Positions 1-12,300 of a stretch of DNA of 64,000 nucleotides are shown here, in pieces; the first letter of the stretch is position 1; the number at the start of each line of letters is the position of its first letter. The translations under genes were made by a program, and so were the position numbers. Where the stretch lies: the NCBI RefSeq assembly GCF_963675165.1, contig NC_087382.1:5247963-5311962 (forward strand). Direction: 5' to 3'. The notes under the pieces are model-generated. The model was not told where the DNA came from. It saw only the letters and a list, made by a program, of their open reading frames with translations, and searched no databases. This DNA comes from Halichondria panicea (Eukaryota > Porifera > Demospongiae > Suberitida > Halichondriidae).

Positions 1-170
1 TACCAACCCTCCGGCCCACGAGGCAGTTGTCCATTACCAACCAATACAATGCCGTACAAGTTGACGCCGTGGATACTCTCAACGGCTGGGACAACACTGT
101 TCATCCAGGTGGACGCTTCTTCATCGGTACAGTTGGGCTTCTGTTCCACCACTCTCTCAAAAAATAATGC
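1..170 (-). pseudogene. Fragment of DIP2 exon 16 (truncated copy)
   Basis: This stretch closely matches the DIP2 exon at 28477-28790 (best match about 28588-28760), in the same orientation. It carries scattered substitutions and loses about nine bases where the intact exon codes for consecutive valines. Similarity stops abruptly at about 158-170, where a palindromic element begins. No other DIP2 exon follows on either side within the first 5 kb, so it cannot be a working gene. The left end is cut by the window, so more of the copy may lie outside. Confidence 0.85.
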
Positions 171-281
171 TGATTCAGCAATAATTATGCACATAATCTT
201 CAGTGCGGCCTGGAATCGAGGCTAATCCCTTTAATTATTGCTGACTGTGCATAATTGTTGCTGAATCAGCATTAATTTTTG
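158..281. mobile_element. Palindromic MITE-like element
   Basis: The two halves are inverted copies: the left arm reads AATGCTGATTCAGCA shortly after its start and the right arm has the complement just before its end, followed by matching A/T runs. The arms extend about 40 bp with few mismatches. It abuts the broken end of the DIP2 fragment, so it may mark or have caused that breakpoint. No target duplication could be defined. Confidence 0.6.
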
Positions 282-1410
282 CAAAATATTTGTCCAAGTG
301 GTTTTTTGCAATTTACTATTATAGTATTTGCCCTAAACTTCCTAGTGAGCTGCAAAGGGCAGTATGTAAACAATACAAAGAGCATAGTTAAAACATTATC
401 TATGGTTAAATGTTCAGTCATGTTTGCATATCTATCAATTCGTCTTTTACTCCAGGCCAGTCATGACTTTTGTCTCTATATTCTCCTTGTCACTGTCACT
501 GGTCTTCGCTGTCCGAGTTCAATTCAATTTCTGGCTCTTTCGTTTCAGCAATCTCTCTGCAAATGGACCAGAAGTACACCCTGGTCCACAGCCACAGTAA
601 TAATGGCTGTATCCCACTGCTGCTAACGTTTAGAAATGCTTAAAAACTCGCTATTACGTGGCAAATAACGGTGAGATTAATTAACCTGTTGCTCGTTAAT
701 GTTGCTCGTTAATGTTGGATGTTCAGAAATAATTTATGAGTAATATTACAGGTTTATTCCACTTGCTAGGTATACTAAATAAGCTGGGTAGGTTAGCTGA
801 GCTTCTCTACAGTGGGGTAAGCATATACAGTGGTCTGTTCAGGCAATTCCTGATAAAAAAAAATTATTTGACCTGTAATAATAGCGTATTTTTCGTACCA
901 CACAGAATACAAGTACGACTGATTTGGACGATGCTTGGAATGTATTGAGGAGGACGTCTGTTAGATGTAATACACAAATGTGGCTTATTGTGTGCTCACA
1001 TCTCTCCGACTAGTACTATTTTGTGGTTTTTTATACAGCATTTTCAACGATGCATTTCTAGACTCTCAATGGATCGACACGAAAAACAATTACATACAGA
1101 TGTTCATCAATCCTATAAGATAGCACTGAACATGTTCAAATTCATCTCATACCTTTGCAACAATTTGTCAGTTCAGTTTGCTGTGGCATGTAAATTTGTC
1201 TAAATATGTTTGTGTTGAAGTTTCTAAGCAAAGCCACATGGCGGCTTTGTGGCTATATTTAGTTCCTGCCATGTGTAATAGATTGGTGCAGGAAGCAGGA
1301 AACAAACTGCAAAGGGAAGAGAGTTATAAAAAAATGCTACTTTTGCGCAAGCAATTGTGAATAGCTCATTATATATTCATAAAACTTCACGTAGGAGCAT
1401 GCGCTGGAAC
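282..1410. other. AT-rich intergenic DNA, nothing recognised
   Basis: Only short ORFs without recognisable domains or splice structure are present. I found no inverted-repeat element or RNA gene in this stretch. Confidence 0.5.
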
Positions 1411-2104
1411 CATTGCGGTTCGACTGTTCAGAAGAGAGAACACAATGTTAATATCTTCTATTGCTGCTTATCTGATCCATGAAAGGACAGTAATTGATTC
1501 TCTATACACGTACACAGGTAGGTCATGACTACGAGCATATAGTACTGACAGTTCTATCTATGGTACGAGTGACTATAGATCGGTAGATCCACATCCACAC
1601 TGACCAATCATGATCGAACCAGTGCATGCAGTATCAAAATTATGACATGAACATAGTCTATTCTGATATAATTATTAATCAGCTCACCTTATTAACAGAG
1701 AACCCTTCTTTAGTCGCCATTGTCTCAACCATAGTGTCTCAACTGAAAGTAGATTCTTAGGGGGGCGGGGCTAGTGGTCAGAAGGTTCCCCTCTTTGGCT
1801 CCAGAGGAGGTCCGACAACAGTGCGCCTGAGCTTTCTGAAGCAACGCTCTTTAGTAAAAAAAGGATCATTATGCCGATTCAGCAAAAAGCTAAAGAAGAT
1901 AAATGTCACACAAAGTTAATTTTGGCAGGCTGCTGAATAAAATGCAATGTGCGCTACAAGTTCTATACCAGACACTTCAGTTGACATTGCCATTAATAAT
2001 GAGGTAAACGTCTCTGTGCTGAACATAGGTGTACAATTCACATACAGAATTCCAAGCTTTTCAGTAATTGAAGTTGAACTGCACTGAGGCAAGGAACATT
2101 TCAG

Positions 2105-2859
2105 TTTGAACATTTAGATGGATCTGTACGTGTGTATGATGGATTCTTGAGATCAGACCAGAGCTTTCCAGACCCTTCTAGACCGTCTACCACCCCTTTT
2201 GCTATCACTATTAAAGACCATTGTTTTGTTGATGTAAGTTGCTTCCCAATTTTGTTGTACTGGCGCATACTCAAATACTATGTACTTCTCTTACAGGTTG
2301 AAGAGTTTTGTAAAGTTGTGTATGTATACGACACCTAAAGGCTTTTGACAAGCTTGGTTTTCTAATCGTATGAGATTGGCTACTTAATGATGGAAACTGT
2401 GACGATGATACTGATAGTAGTGTGTGTGACAGAATATCTAGTGAAGAGTTTGCATCCCAAGAAGAAGACACTTAAGAGAGCTATGTTCCATTTAAATGCA
2501 TAGGTGTCACTCGTGATACGGAGTATCAGAACATTCTCCATGAAGTTAAGGATATAATTAAAAGTGGTGACATTGTTCCAGTGAAGATGAAACCTGAGCC
2601 AGAGAATATTGTTGATCCTGAGGCAATTTCTTTTCAGTGCCTTCATAATGGGGTTTGGCGGACAATTGGTTATGTTGTTTCTGAAATTTGTGAGGAAGTA
2701 CACACAGCTATCAAACAAGGGGACATATTAGTAGTCGAGTTCGTGTGGGTAAAGTTCAAGCTTTGGAAGAAACAGCCTGGCTATTATGCTTGTATTGGAG
2801 TCACTCGGAGAGGAGAATGGTCGATAAAGGTTAAAAGATGTTGTAGCACCTTTACTTGA
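2105..2859 (+). pseudogene. Transposon-borne HIRAN-like protein gene, decayed
   Basis: A first exon at 2105-2233 is open, bounded by an AG acceptor and a GTAAGT donor, and reads through VRVYDGFLRSDQSFPDPSRP. A second acceptor at 2296 leads into a short frame that stops at about 2336. A third block from about 2385 is broken by an in-frame TAA at 2473-2475, then continues open from 2476 to the stop at 2857-2859. The last block looks like a HIRAN domain: a GVTRDTEYQ start, a Gly-Asp-Ile strand, then EPENIVDPEAISF and the IGYV motif. HIRAN domains occur in DNA-binding helicases such as HLTF. The match was made by eye, and the stop suggests the copy is dead unless an unseen intron removes it. Confidence 0.5.
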
Positions 2860-3000
2860 ACTGCAACTTGCAATAATTGTATGGTCATCATCTGTCACAG
2901 TTGTTAATTTTGAACGTATGACATTGGATAATTAACGCATGCAAATGACGTATGAATACAAGGTAAAGAATACATAATAGCAATAATACGTCCTCGAAAG

Positions 3001-3862
3001 TTAGACATACGAGTGTTCGGAGATGTAATTGGGAATATTAGGTGGTGGCGGCAGCTCTTCTGGTGGATTGTGAAAAATTGCTGTTTTGTGTGATGGAAGG
3101 GAGGACTTCCCACTTGAAAACGTAGAAGTGGCCATCGATTCAGCTCTCGGGACTCTAGGCATTTTTCTAGGTGATTGTGTGGATGGAATGTCAAAATCAG
3201 GTCTGTCACCCTCATAGAAGCGGTCGTGGTTGGAGGTATAATAAAAATACGGCAGATCGGGGTCATTCCGTTTCTCATACTGTTATAGGTCTCTTCGTGC
3301 CTATTGCTTTCGCCAAGTTGTACATCACATTGGTTCCACCACCACGATCCAATTGCACCATAGCCTCAAGAGAGAGAATTAGATAATCGGAAGGATAAAC
3401 TCTTTCATAATAAAGAAGAGCATATTTCTGGAACAGCTTAGTCACCACACCGATCTGTTCTTCTCGACAGAGCTCTGATATTGTCTGACCAGTGCCTGAT
3501 AAAACACAATTGTTCATCATTGGGCAAGAAGAGTTTGTTTTATTGGTCAAATTGTATTCAGCCTTGGCATTGTCAGGAGAGGAGAAACGGTTTTGCAGCT
3601 CCCTCTGAACAGTGTTTCGACAGGCATCAGCTAGCTACAGTAGATGAGATAGAAAATTCACCATTATTTTTATGATACTAACATCTAGTAGCAGTTTACC
3701 TGTGCGTACTGTTTCCATGTTTACAAAAAGAAATTCAGAGGCATATTTCCAAAACTGATGTTTTCTTCCAAATGCTTGCATGCACTGCACTGCTTTTGCT
3801 GAATCAGCATAATGATCTTTTTTTTTTACTAAAGAGCGTTGCTTCAGAAAGCTCAGGCGCAC
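3001..3862 (-). pseudogene. Transposon-borne minus-strand gene of unknown function, frameshifted
   Basis: A frame that begins inside the right inverted repeat runs to a GTTAGT donor at 3682-3677 (exon 3683-3862). After the acceptor, exon 2 starts at 3634 in the matching phase, reading LADACRNTVQRELQNRF. It continues through an alpha-helical stretch with the motif YYERVYPSDYLILSLEAMVQ. At about 3278 the frame shifts by one base; the other frame then continues with aromatic-rich and proline-rich sequence (PPEELPPPPNIPNYI) to a TAA at 3003-3001. No clear ATG lies upstream. I do not recognise the family. It converges with the HIRAN-like gene, leaving about 140 bp between the two stops. Confidence 0.5.
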
Positions 3863-3912
3863 TGTTGTCGGACCTCCTCTGCTTTGGCTCTATGAGCTCA
3901 GCTCAGCAAATG

Positions 3913-3995
3913 TAGTCTCGCACCAGCCCCGATTAAAAAATGTTTTCTACCTAGCGTTCAAATAGAAAACATCCGGGGCTGGCTGTGCGAGACTA
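3913..3995. mobile_element. 83-bp MITE, TIR TAGTCTCGCA, 9-bp TSD
   Basis: It begins TAGTCTCGCACCAGCC and ends with a near inverse complement, forming a hairpin. It is flanked by perfect 9-bp direct repeats CAGCAAATG (3904-3912 and 3996-4004). It sits in copy 1 of the segmental duplication and is absent from copy 2. Confidence 0.85.
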
Positions 3996-5136
3996 CAGCA
4001 AATGTTGGTGTAGAAGTGAATAAGTGTAGATCTAGAACAAAGAAATGTAGATCTAGATCATATAAATAGTATGGCCAAGAGGGTCAGTGACTAATCCTAT
4101 CAGTATGGAGTATGGAAAATGTTGTTTGTAAGAGGCTCACAGTACTAGCTGTGGCCCAACACGTTGGGAGCTTCTCACGACGTGTTCTGAGTTGCAGTGC
4201 AGCGAGAACACAAGTGTTCTCGCTTGATGTGTACCTATAGCCATGCATGTGACGTGGCTGCAATGTTTGAGGTGGATACTACTCAGTTAGTTTCTTAGAC
4301 CATTCCGCAAAATAATAAGTACTACGAATAAAATTCTCGTAACAATTTTGCTACCTCGCCCGATTCATGCATGTGCAGATTTCTGCAACACTGATCTCAA
4401 CTTTGCCGAGCCCTTTTTTTCCTCATTGATAACTCACACCCAGTACCCCAGTGAAACCCCTCCCCTTTTTCACATAATTGCCGGAATAAACAGGTGATTC
4501 TTGATGTTTTCAGTGACCTGAAACTACTCTTGGAACTGCAGGACGACACCTGTGTCAGGACATGATGACGTTGGTACCAAACTGTACCATACACCCTGAC
4601 GTCTCGGGGATGCTGGAACCTTAACAAAGGCAAACCTCGCTTACACGGTATCAATTTTAGCAACTTGGTGCGCTCTTCATAACATTTCTGATGCAGTGCA
4701 CGCATGCATGCAGTGCAGTGCAGGGCATACAGTATGAGTCAATAGTAGGTAAAAGGTTAATGACAATCATTACAAACGTTTCCCACCCGCATGGAACCGA
4801 TCTGCTACGCTGTATTGGTTTGTCTAGCATGCAGACACAATTGTAGCCTGCCATTCTAAGTAAATGTACTCTTGCTCAGCGATAAAGTTAGATACGGATT
4901 AAAACATGTGAGGGAAAAGTACAAGCTAATAGTGAGAGGTTCAGGTTTCAGAATGCATCAAGAGTGTAACCACGGTAAGAATTAATGGTTTATGTCCACA
5001 ATGTATTTTGGGTGAAAAAGGCAACTATTGAATACAAATGGGTTGTTTACAGTACACTCCATCTCAATTTTAATGCTGTTTTGAGTAAAATCTGCCCTAA
5101 CCTACCTGAGTATGCACTTATAAGAAAATCTCCTCT

Positions 5137-5810
5137 CCCCCCTCCGTTCATATGCTTTCAAAGTATACACAATAATTATATTAAATAATAAAGCAGTAAA
5201 GCAGACAGTGCATACAACTATTGTGAGCATGTACAACAGTGTAGGCAATACTCTAAATACAAACTACTGAGCTGCACACATAAAGAAAATATATTTTGGT
5301 GGATGAAACATAAAGTGCCTGTAACTACAATTAACTGACAAGTTTTGGTTACAAATTGTAGGCTACATAAATGGGGTCGACTTCGTCAGCAAGGAAAGAG
5401 TCTCTGAGGTGAATGCGTTACTTCTCTCCTCTGGAGTTGATGGGAATGGTTCCGGGGTCCACGACTACCACGATGCCAGTGACCAGCTGTTGCTCTTCCA
5501 ATAGTGCCGTGGTGATGACAGGCACAATGTCCAGTGCTTCTCTCTCCTCTCCCGACAGATCAGCATGCATGCATGTGAGTGCATGTGTATTCATTTGGTA
5601 TACAGTTAACGTCTGTATAATTAAACTTGTGTTCACATTTCCCAGAAGTTTAAGTTTATATTTTTACCCACATTCACCATACACTACAAATAATGTTATG
5701 TCATGACTGTACGTTTCGTTGATGTGTGAGTTATATTAGCTCACCTAGGCCTTCCAACAACATTCTTGTGACTGCAGACAGAAGCTTCAATATCACTCAG
5801 TTTGTAGCAG
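5137..5810 (-). pseudogene. Second DIP2 fragment: 3' UTR, last exon, part of exon 27
   Basis: The stretch matches the 3' end of DIP2 at about 23690-24440: downstream DNA, the last exon, and, after diverged intron-like sequence, the 3' end of exon 27 with its donor. Because intron-side sequence is included, this is a DNA-level duplication and not a processed copy. The last exon has a nonsense change (the CAA codon after RGEK is TAA, near 5416), and its first part is replaced by unrelated sequence after about 5570. It is a pseudogene. Together with the exon-16 fragment at 1-170, the order of parts is reversed relative to the intact gene. Confidence 0.85.
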
Positions 5811-6227
5811 CCGCCATAATCCTTACTGCTCTTCTTTGGACAATGGTTTCCTCGCTGTTTCAAGGTTATGAAGTTGACTAAGAACAAAATTAAATTTTAT
5901 ATTATCATAATTATAATAATTATTCTAGCATGGCTATATATCATTTACCTACAACACTCCGCTACAGTTTTTACCAATAATATTCGTACTCAAGAATTAC
6001 TCATCAAGAAGAACAATACATGGCTAAAATTAGAGGAAGAAAATACAGTGCTAATAAATTATGGGATATTAATTGCACTGTGGTTAATTCCTGGGCATAT
6101 AGAAAGTTGACCTCTATTTATAAAGGCTAGTCCTGGCCCAGTAGTGGCTAGTTTTGTGGGTTCAGCTGACCCAATTAAATGATATTCTACCGAGATTACG
6201 CCCCCATCTGAAATTACGCCCACCATA
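5811..6227. other. AT-rich spacer, nothing recognised
   Basis: The stretch contains an AT-rich open frame at 5868-6110 with a hydrophobic start but no recognisable domain, homologue or promoter. I would not call it a gene. Confidence 0.4.
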
Positions 6228-6394
6228 CACTATATAGATATATAGTATAAGTAAACAACAATTGAACGAGACAAAAGTGCAAACAACAATTATAATTATA
6301 GTGCAGCACAATAAAGTTACACTATATATAGATCTATAGTATAAGTAAACAATTAAGTGCAAACAACAATTATAATTATAGTGCAGCACAATAG
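6228..6394. repeat. Two-copy tandem repeat, about 95 bp
   Basis: A block containing ATAGTATAAGTAAACAA followed by GTGCAAACAACAATTATAAT and GTGCAGCACAATA occurs twice in direct order. The second copy ends just before the stop codon of the Death-domain gene, so it lies in that gene's 3' untranslated region on the minus strand. Confidence 0.75.
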
Positions 6395-6397
6395 TTA

Positions 6398-9300
6398 CTA
6401 AACAGGCTGTTTTTTAATGAGTCTACAAATGTCCCTGACAACTTCTAAGTCACTGTGAATCTTAATGCACCCTCTCAGCAGGTATCGATAAGTGTCTTTG
6501 CGACTGGGCTCCCCACGGCCACAGTTGATCTCCTGCCATTTCAGTAGCATCTGATATCCTTTTGTGTGAGCGACGGTGAATCGAATGTCGGTCTCAATGT
6601 TATCCAAGTGTACTCTTGTCAGTCCAAGATAGTGGGCATATGTGGACCAGCTGTGCAGGTGCTGGGAGATGGGCAGTAGATGATCGTGGGAGCACGGCCT
6701 GTCCAGTTCTTGAATAGAGATTCCAACTTTTCTTGCTATGTCATCGATTTGGGCATCTGCAGCTGCACAAAAACAAAAAAATTAAAGTGTCACAAAAAGA
6801 ACTGAGTACTATAACATTGCTAATTCCTACATACAGCAATTACGAAACACTAGCTGTTACCAGTAATTTTATTCTGGTAAGGTGATACAAGAAATAATTG
6901 TGCTCACCATCAGCAGTAGAAATTTCTGTAGAGCTGGTTGTACTTAACCAAATAGCATCACTCGGCTTGAGATCCCCACCAAGGTCGATATTTTTGGAGC
7001 AACACCATAGCATGGAGTCAATGTAGACCACAGCATAGTGGCGTTCAGACGCCAGCGTTTCTCCTTCGTGTGGGCAGAAGATGCTAATCACTGGTTTGTC
7101 GTTGTCGTAGTGAAGAGCATTGGAAGCAGCATCGATACCATCGAGTATACTCTGCCTTACTACAGAGCACATCTTTTGACAAACTTTTGGTAAGGCTTTG
7201 ATGTGGGCCTCAACATATGAGAAAGAATCGATCAGTGTAACGCTACCAGGAGAATTGGGTAACCCAAACTTGACACAGTTCCTAGCAAGAAAAATCGGCT
7301 CTCCAGAAGGAAGACACACTTTCCACCCACACTTCTTCATTAGGAACACCACCAAACAACAGAAGACCCCACATCGAATACAGCCACTGACAAATCGGAT
7401 GAGAAGAGGATCAGCTGAGGAAGTGAATACACGATGGTGCTCTAACTCTGAAGGTGGAACAGATCTGAGGAGACTGGGCATGAGAAACTCCACTTGAGAG
7501 AAGGAGCAATCAATTTGACCAAGTAGTGGAATGGTGATAGGGGCTATTATCAGAAGCTCCATCATGATTGCTATCATATCAGCAGGTGTGAAGAGGCCGT
7601 CTTCGTAATGCTTCTGGAACTCTTTCGATTTGAGCATATCAATAGTGACAATGCCTTGATCTCTGAACTTGAGCCATTTCGCAGCCTTGGCAGAAGCAGA
7701 ATGAGGACGTTTCCTTTGATGTAAAACATCCCTCAGGGAGACAGCATGTTGTGTTAACTCACTAACCTTGTCTAGTGGGACTTGAGGATCCACAAACACA
7801 GTGTCGGGCAGGATGTGTGGGTAGTAGTGGACAATGCACATGCCATTGAAGTAGTCGAGAGCAGCATCCAATGCAGATGGATCGAATCCAAGCTGTTGAG
7901 CCAAAGCGATGCACTCGCTCTTACTAAGTATACCTCTTTTCATGATATTGCAGAGCTTTTGTAGAGCTAATTCCAAGATAAACCACCACAGGGGAACTTT
8001 GAGGTCGAAAGTAGGTGAGTTTTCCACAGCTTTTCGAATTTCTTTGGCAACCTCTTGTGTATTTTTATCACGACTGCAAGCATTGACGGTGAATATCACA
8101 TGTTTCAATGGCAGATTGCTGTAGATGACTTCTTGTTTCAGTTCAGGAGGCAAAGCATCAAGCAAAACTTGGTTTTTCTCGTCAATAACCTTCTGATCTT
8201 TGATTTCATCCAAGAAAGTGCCCACAAAGATTGGGCGTGGTGTGTACCCATCCCTCTTGCAGGAGAGAAAGGATCGCAGTAAACTCATATCGGTTTCCAG
8301 ATACGAGAGGTGAGATTGAGATGAGGGACCGACTGACTTTCCATCTTTGTACAAGTCGTCGTGGGGATAATCTGCAAAATTATCAGTGAGCCTGGAAACA
8401 AACAGCCCTGCTGAAGCATGTCGAATGAAGAGAGGGGCCACATCGTGAAACTGAGGCTGTCCACCATTGTCGGTCACACGCATCGTTTTTGTACCAAACA
8501 GTTCTTTGCTTTCAGTTGAGGAGATTGAGACTTCTTGTTGTGAAGGTGTTGACACCACAGCTTCAACGACTAAAGTGACGACATCTTTGATTGCTTGCTG
8601 CACAGGAGATACACTCTCTTGAGAAAGTGGGGTTGAATTAGCTGCACTGGTACTGGTCAATTCCTTGAGCCTGGTCTGAAGGTCAATAGGCAACTTGTCA
8701 CGAGAGCTCTGGGGTAGATGCTGAATGGCCTTAGCCAGCATTTTGATCAAATAATTTTCGCTCACTTCCTCCCATTTGCTTTCGGAACTCTTGAAATGGA
8801 GATTGGTGACTGGTCGAACGTGGGCTATTCTATCTCGACAAGGAGTACTGTTCCGTACTTTTGAGGGTGGATTGCCAAGCAAGAGATCTTTTGTCGCTGA
8901 TTTACCGCTACCAGCTGCACCCATGAGTAGGAGATTGATGTTGCGAAGAATAACGTGTCCATCCTTCATGGCCTCATCAAAGAGCTGCTGTGATTCTATG
9001 AGAGAAATGATTAAATATTGCACAACTATATAATTATTATAGCATGATAATTAGGCCAGACAAAATTTGATCATGGGTATATATCAATCTAGCAATGACA
9101 ATGAGTTTAATTATAAGAAACAATTGCTCAAAATAGCTATTCATGCAGTTTCATTAATGAGTTGAGGGTCTGTAGCAGCATACCGGGTAGGTGTAGAGAA
9201 TGCAAACGTGCTGCTATAATTTCAATTGTATGTGTGACGTCATAACATTATTTTAGAAGCTATAGTTGTGCTTGTTGAGCTTGGATTACAGTGCTGGAAA

Positions 9301-12300
9301 CTCGCCCATGCACTGTCTGTTGATCGTTTTATGGAAAATTTCAGCTATGTATTGGGTAGTCAACACCCACGGGGCTATGCTGAGCCATAGCAAACTACCT
9401 ACGGACTCCCAGCTACTGAGTTACAAGGAATTTTGTCTGGATTTCTGAAAGTTTTTTTCTAGTAGTGCCTATGGTGTATGGAAAGAGCTATGTAAATTTT
9501 CTTAGGATATTGTACAAACAGACTATATAACACGAATGTACAGCATGTTTCCGTTCCTCTTACTTCATCCTAGTCTCATGAATCAGCCGGCCTTGGAGCA
9601 CTTTAGTCTGAACTTTTTGGCCACGTCGGAATTCCGATCTGATCAATCAGATCAAGGATTGAGGAAATAAAGAATAAGAAGCGTATGCGTTGTCTACAGT
9701 AGGACGCATTTATAGCTAGCGCTAGTCAGTCTAACTGTAGCTATTGTTAGCCAGTCAAGGATCTATAGTAAGTTGAGTTGACTGCACTAGTGCTGTGCAA
9801 CCTTTTTCTTGTTCTTTTAGCAACGTTCTTGGAGCAAGCCAAACAAAAATTCATAGCTGCTAGTCAAGCGTTCGCGGTTGACCTTTTGTATGCGTTGGAA
9901 GTAACTGGTTTTGACACTTGACGTAATGACAATTAACATTCCATTGTGGAATGACCTCTAGACTAAAGTGCTCAGACTGTCTCTCCAAGGCAGGCTGATT
10001 CATGAGACTAACCTCATCCAGTGATGAACAAAAGCACTGTATATTCTACAGCAGCATGTGTTATTAATAGTATCAAGAGTTCATTACAACATTGGTCTGT
10101 TATGAACTCTTGTCAATGATAGTATAGAATGGGAATAGCACAGTATAGATTTATATCACATTTACACACACGCATTGATTGTTATAATTATGCCTGCAAG
10201 ATCATAGTACTTACTAATAGTTATACAGTAAATTGTTAGTGAATAATTTATTATCAGCAATTCAAACACAGGACATAGGGAACATGAAGAGAAAGTATGG
10301 AATGCTATAGAGATAAAAGATGGAATGCTACAGAGATAGAAGAGCTAGTCCTTTAAAGTCAAGACCAAGGAGAGGATCGAGTTAGATCTATAGATACATG
10401 AATATGAACCAACATGCATACACGTATTAATCAATGTCATTGTTGTATAATTATGTCTTCCATCCATGGTGTGTTTATCGTAGAAGTTAAATCTCCAAAA
10501 GACTCCCAAAAGCTTTCAAGGGAGTCTGGACCATATTACTCTGGCAGACAACTTCTTCTTCAATGAAATAAACTTGACAGACCACCCATAATTGCCACTT
10601 CTTGTAAAGTATTGTTTGTTTATTGTCAGAGGGTACCATGCATGAACCAGGTTAAAATTATGGTGCTTTAGGTTAAGTATTGCATTTCCTGTCACATGCC
10701 GCAACTAGCCTATAATAAAATTATACAGAATAGGATTTCTATTGCGTTCCCAATCCCTTTCCTTCTTTCTTTCTTTCTTATAATCTATGGTAGCAGTTAT
10801 GAGTCCTCTAAAGTCTAACATTATTCCAGCACAACAACACTATTCTTCTGTTCTCCCTTCGATATAGTTCTACATTACTGTGCTCATGCTCAGAACAAAC
10901 CCCTTGATCAGATGCGCTGCTGCCCCACCCACTAATTATTTTTAGAGGCAATCAATTTGAGTAAAATATCGTAGCAGGTAATTTTGGGAGGGGGGAATGT
11001 TCGTAGTTTTGTGGTTGAACCCCTGAGGACGAGTATTTACCGACGAATGAAACAATCATTACATGGCCGCCTTTACCTCCAGTGAAAGCAGCAAATACAA
11101 AACTACTGATTAAACATAGCTCAACCAAAATGTTTTGAACCAGGAAATCAACTGCAACAATATGGAATCAATGGTATACATGTATGGGCCTTATAAAATA
11201 AACACACCCAAATTACGAAATGTTTCCTAGTGCAATTCTCTGCTTCCATAGCCTGACTGACATCATAAGACTTCTCACTAAAGAGTACCTAGCCTCGTTT
11301 CCATGCAGTTGCTCGGAACTGGTACGTACATTGCATGCGCATGCATGCAAACGCATTGCCCCAAAAGAGAGTCTATTAATTCGTGCACACGGTATACTGG
11401 TTTAGAATAGCGCTAAGCAACCTATAGCCCGGACCAGTCTGATAATTATTATCAGCGAGCTAAAGACAAACGAACAGAATGGACGACGCTATATATACTA
11501 CAGTGCATGGAAGCTCCCAATAAAAGTTTGGGAGCAGAACTTTTGTCCTTATTTCAGAGGTTGTCCTCCGGTGGTCAAATCGCTATTTTATAGCCATAAT
11601 TATATCAATGGCATGGTCTGTATGCACCCTACTATAGTTAAAAAGCTAAGTAACTCAGATATAAAATAATTGCAGTATGCCAGTATGAGTAGCAATAACA
11701 TAATAACGATATCTACTATATTTTGTGATTTCCTGTTTATTCATTATAAGAGGCAGAGTTGGTCAGTTGGGAGCACAAAACTTATCTGCTGTCCAGAATT
11801 AAGAAGGTCCGCTTGTAGGAGATTGCTTTTATGTATACTTATACTAGCTATATATAGTGTCCTTAATAGAGAGGTATCCTCTAGTATCCTGGGAGGGTCT
11901 GTTATGCGAGGTTGCACTGCATGTATATAGTTATATAGACATCTAAGAAACTACCGGGTAGCCTGATTTAGAAGCAACAACCAACGCAAAGAGAATGGTT
12001 GATGGGTGTGGGCTGTGAACTTAAAGCCAAATAGTGTTGAAAGTAGTCTTGTCCCCAAGTCGAGCTGTCTCTACAATAACGCTAGGTCGCCAACTATATA
12101 GGCCTGCATATGGGCGTGTCTAGTAAATTAACGTCTCTATGTTTTAATGATAGAGAAATTACAAAGAAATATGATCATAGATGTCGAATAGTATGCTATC
12201 TATGTCTAGGTAGATCGAGCTAAATGGCTTCAAAGTTCATTGTCTGCAGCAACTGGTATAGGACCCTATATATAGGGAGGGAACCCTTCTTTCACCATGC

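Larger units (their letters stand above)
1802..3881. mobile_element. 2,080-bp TIR transposon with 9-bp target duplication
   Basis: The element starts with CAGAGGAGGTCCGACA and ends with the inverse complement; the inverted repeats run about 85 bp with only a few differences. It is flanked on both sides by the 9-bp direct repeat CTTTGGCTC (1793-1801 and 3882-3890). The paralogous segment at about 20440-20480 lacks it, which supports an insertion. A 9-bp duplication is typical of Mutator/MuDR-like elements (established knowledge), but I recognise no transposase. Inside are two convergent, apparently damaged genes: a HIRAN-like one on the plus strand and an unknown one on the minus strand. A 132-bp element at 41076-41207 has the same end and the same duplication length. 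Confidence 0.88.
1411..4965. repeat. Segmental duplication, copy 1 (interrupted)
   Basis: Positions about 1430-1800 match about 18820-19510, and about 3890-4965 match about 20460-21364, in the same order and orientation. Shared landmarks include GGGGGGCGGGGCT at about 1759 and a block about 4100-4170 that recurs at about 20565-20635. The copies have diverged by substitutions and small indels. This copy is interrupted by a 2,080-bp transposon at 1802-3881 and an 83-bp element at 3913-3995, neither of which is in copy 2. Confidence 0.8.

Noticed and set aside
279-626. 115-codon frame near the left end
   Set aside because: Low-complexity hydrophobic content, no domain, and no supporting splice or promoter context.
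2132-2338. Reading the HIRAN-like region as an intact gene
   Set aside because: An in-frame TAA at 2473 and an early stop near 2336 need an extra unseen intron to be avoided, so I call it decayed.
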